Made by a program: the position numbers and the translations under genes. The notes beneath the pieces were generated by a model, which worked only from the letters and a program-made list of their open reading frames with translations, was not told the DNA's origin and ran no database searches. Below, one piece after another: positions 61,907 through 64,000 of a stretch of 64,000 bases of DNA. Numbering within the stretch: position 1 is the stretch's first letter; each line of letters opens with the position of its first letter. The DNA comes from Siniperca chuatsi (taxonomy: Eukaryota > Chordata > Actinopteri > Centrarchiformes > Sinipercidae). The DNA lies in NCBI RefSeq assembly GCF_020085105.1, contig NC_058051.1, positions 23,687,455 to 23,751,454 on the forward strand, given 5' to 3'.

Positions 61907-63093
61907 ATGGAGACTTCTGCAGCGGTGTATCATGTAGGCTATATCAATAACCCGAGCAAAGGTAAGTGACTCACTTTTATTGATGATGATATTGTACAAC
62001 ACAGTAGCCATGCATGTACTGTGTATCTGTGTGTATGTAACACAGTAAAAGCTTGTTCTGGCATACCAGTGTTGTTGGCACAAATATGACAAAAAAGTTA
62101 TGTTCATGGATAATTAGCTACTGATTAATGAGGAATGGTGTCTTTATCATTGAATATAAATGTGCAATATGAGTACAATTTTATTAGACTTTAAAAAATC
62201 CAATAATTGATTAATCGATCTACAGAAAATTCGTCGCCTAATAATGATTAATCGTCACTTTCCAAGCCTTTGCTGGTTTCAGCTTCTTAAATGTAAGCTG
62301 TTTTTTCTCTGTTTTACATGATTGTAAATAAATATCTTTAAGTTTTGGACTTAAAACGAAGCAATATGAAGCTTGGGTTCTGGGAAATTGTGAAAAGACA
62401 TTTATTCTATTGACTAAAAATAAATAAATGATTGCAGATTAATCGGTACTGAAAATAATCGTTAGCAGGCCTAAACTTTATATGTAAGGGGTTAAGTGGT
62501 GAATGAAAACACCTCAAGCAAACAAGTGAATTAAGCAGTAATGTTTTGCTTCATGTCATCTTTGTCCTGCATTATTTATTGCTGTAGTTTGACATAAAAG
62601 TCCATGTCCCAGTTTTACTGTGACTCATGAATACAACTTGGTTAACGAGTTTAGCTTTGAATGCAGAGATGTTTACAGCTGAAGGGATAATATGAGTCAG
62701 AAATGAGTGCAAGGACCCACTCTCATCTGCCTCCAATGTTGCCTCTGATTGGGCTTTTATTGGCATTTCTTTGATTTGCGTTGGCTTAGTTTAGTGATGT
62801 GAGAATCATAAATGAGTAAATAGATGCAATGATCTTATAAACCACAAATCAGGAGTCCGGAGATATCAGAAGCAATTAATAAGCCACATTATTTTACTTT
62901 ATGGTCACACACTTTGGGGAAAACTGTTGGCCTAATTCTGTCCAAGTGTACATGAACCTCTTTGTCTGTGCAGGCAAGATTAAGCTGAACATACTGGCTC
63001 GACCATTTCACTGGGGCCTCCTGCTTCTTTGTATAGTAGGCTTCTGCAGCCAGCTAGTGTCCACTGGCAACCAAAGCTCCCGAGGACAGACAG
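61907..63093 (+). CDS. tafa4: TAFA-family secreted chemokine-like protein, probably TAFA4, N-terminal part only
   Basis: Two coding exons, 61907-61961 (donor GTAAGT) and 62974-63093 (acceptor after TTTGTCTGTGCAG, donor GTAAGT), encode 58 residues plus one base of the next codon. They start METSAAVYHVGYINNPSK and continue GKIKLNILARPFHWG, then a hydrophobic core LLLLCIVGFCSQLVS (residues 34-48, signal peptide) and TGNQSSRGQTG. Human TAFA4 has HWLFLAYVLMVCCKLMSASS followed by QHLRGHAG at the same place and spacing. The cysteine-rich mature domain (TCEVVAVHRCC in human) lies off the right edge. The 61907 ATG is the only in-frame one, because the second exon has none. It makes an n-region of about 30 residues, longer than in human (17). 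Identification rests on the signal region and on the gene's position next to uba3. Confidence 0.6.
61962..62973. other. TAFA-family gene intron 1
   Basis: A 1.0-kb intron with the repeat copy at 62198-62475; nothing else recognised. Confidence 0.5.
62198..62475. repeat. Teleost interspersed repeat, 'attaatcg...gacgtc' family
   Basis: This copy lies in intron 1 of the TAFA-family gene. It begins caataattgattaatcgatc and ends aaaataatcgttagcaggcc. The gacgtc centre is degraded. Confidence 0.6.
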
Positions 63094-64000
63094 GTAAGTG
63101 TCAGACCCAACCAGACCAGTTACACCCCCCCTGAGGGACTCATTATGGCTCCTGGTCACCAGCCTGGTTGCCTGGTAGAGAGTTCAGTTTAAGCAATTAG
63201 AACCTGAAACTCACTGTGCTTCTAATTAGAAACAGAAATGAATACGGAGGATGTAGTTTTTCATGTTTACTCAGAACCTGGTAGTGGAACAAATAATCCA
63301 CAGACAAGGATGTTAATGTTAAGATGCTGTAAAAGGGATTTGATTGGCCATGCACTTTGACTGTTGCCATTCACTTAGCTGAATCTAATCATATCCAGCA
63401 TAATGTTACTGTATGTGACATACTGAACATTTAACCTTTACAGTATCACATGAGAGACAGAAGGGGGGCCCACCGTAGTCCCCACCTTTGTTACTGCAGT
63501 GGTGGAAGAAGTATTAAGATCCTTTACTTAAATAAAAGTACCAATAAAACAATGTAAATGGACTCCATTACAAGTTAGTCATTTATTTAAAATCCTACTT
63601 CAGTATAAATACAGAAGTAGCAAAATTGACTTAAAGTATCAAAAGTAAAAGTACTGGTTCTGCAGAAAAATGTCCCTTGTGACTGATATATTATTATATA
63701 TTAGATTGTTAATACTGATGAAGCAATGCATAAGCAGCATTTTAAGTAATTTATATAGCTTTAGATTGTTTAATCCAGCAGGTCCCAACCTACTGGTTAG
63801 GCCATCCCAAGAAGGGATTACAAGATGATTAAAGGGGTAAAGAAGAAAAAAAATTATTCTGCTACCCAAATTTATATTCAGTAGCTTTTTTGTAAGGAGT
63901 CACAAGCTAAAAAGGTTGGGAGCCACTGGTTAAATCCATAATATTGTATGGTATTTTATAAGCCTAACCAGTGTTTTTACCCATTAACTCATTACAAGTA
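63094..64000. other. TAFA-family gene intron 2, cut by the window edge
   Basis: Non-coding sequence up to the right edge, containing the repeat at 63497-63800. No further TAFA exon is visible. Confidence 0.5.
63497..63800. repeat. Teleost repeat, 'ggtggaagaagtatt...acttaagtaaaag' family, copy 3
   Basis: The best-preserved copy: 'agtggtggaagaagtattaa', 'tttacttaaataaaagtacc', 'aaagtatcaaaagtaaaagt' and 'ttctgcagaaaaatgtccc'. It lies in intron 2 of the TAFA-family gene near the right edge. Confidence 0.75.

Noticed and set aside
1-64000. CRISPR arrays, operons, riboswitches, phage or bacterial mobile elements, tRNA or rRNA genes
   Set aside because: The window is a spliced vertebrate locus. 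No regularly spaced repeats with unique spacers, bacterial gene organisation, or convincing tRNA or rRNA sequence was seen.

Overview
This is vertebrate nuclear DNA, almost certainly from a teleost fish. Genes are split into many short exons with GT-AG introns. The DNA is AT-rich and carries microsatellites and interspersed repeats of types widespread in teleosts. Every recognised gene belongs to one vertebrate synteny block, which in human lies on 3p14.1 in the order TAFA4-EOGT-TMF1-UBA3-ARL6IP5-LMOD3-FRMD4B-MITF. Gene identities come from reading the translated exons and recalling the human families; no database search was run.

Layout, left to right. (1) 422-14106, minus strand: the 5' part of a mitf gene, with exon 1A, an exon matching the heart-type alternative first exon 1H, and the shared exon 1B; the bHLH-zipper exons lie off the left edge. 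(2) 14.1-22 kb: intergenic DNA with the mitf-A promoter, AT repeats and a nested inverted-repeat element with a perfect 55-bp hairpin. (3) About 22.0-44.8 kb, plus strand: frmd4b, complete, with one 5' UTR exon and 22 coding exons joining without a frame break into 985 residues. (4) 45.9-48.5 kb, plus strand: lmod3, complete, 3 coding exons, 649 residues. (5) 50.5-53.7 kb, minus strand: arl6ip5, complete, 3 coding exons. (6) 54.6-60.5 kb, plus strand: uba3, complete, 18 coding exons, 462 residues. (7) 61.9 kb to the right edge, plus strand: the first two coding exons of a TAFA-family chemokine-like gene, probably tafa4.

The genes are neighbours by descent and do not form one pathway. Mitf is a lysosome/melanocyte/heart transcription factor. 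Frmd4b is a FERM scaffold that binds cytohesins. Lmod3 nucleates actin in striated muscle. Arl6ip5 is a PRA1-family ER membrane protein. Uba3 is the catalytic subunit of the NEDD8 E1. TAFA4 is a secreted neuropeptide-like protein. Two head-to-head pairs (mitf/frmd4b and arl6ip5/uba3) and one tail-to-tail pair (lmod3/arl6ip5) match the human arrangement, but eogt and tmf1 are absent between uba3 and the TAFA gene. Exons 1A, 1H and 1B being intact suggests the mitfb-type copy of the two teleost mitf duplicates.

The points most worth a second look are the 1H exon, an in-frame 63-nt candidate cassette exon in the frmd4b FERM domain, two possible frmd4b C-termini, a 30-codon upstream ORF ending 4 nt before the uba3 start, and the nested hairpin element.
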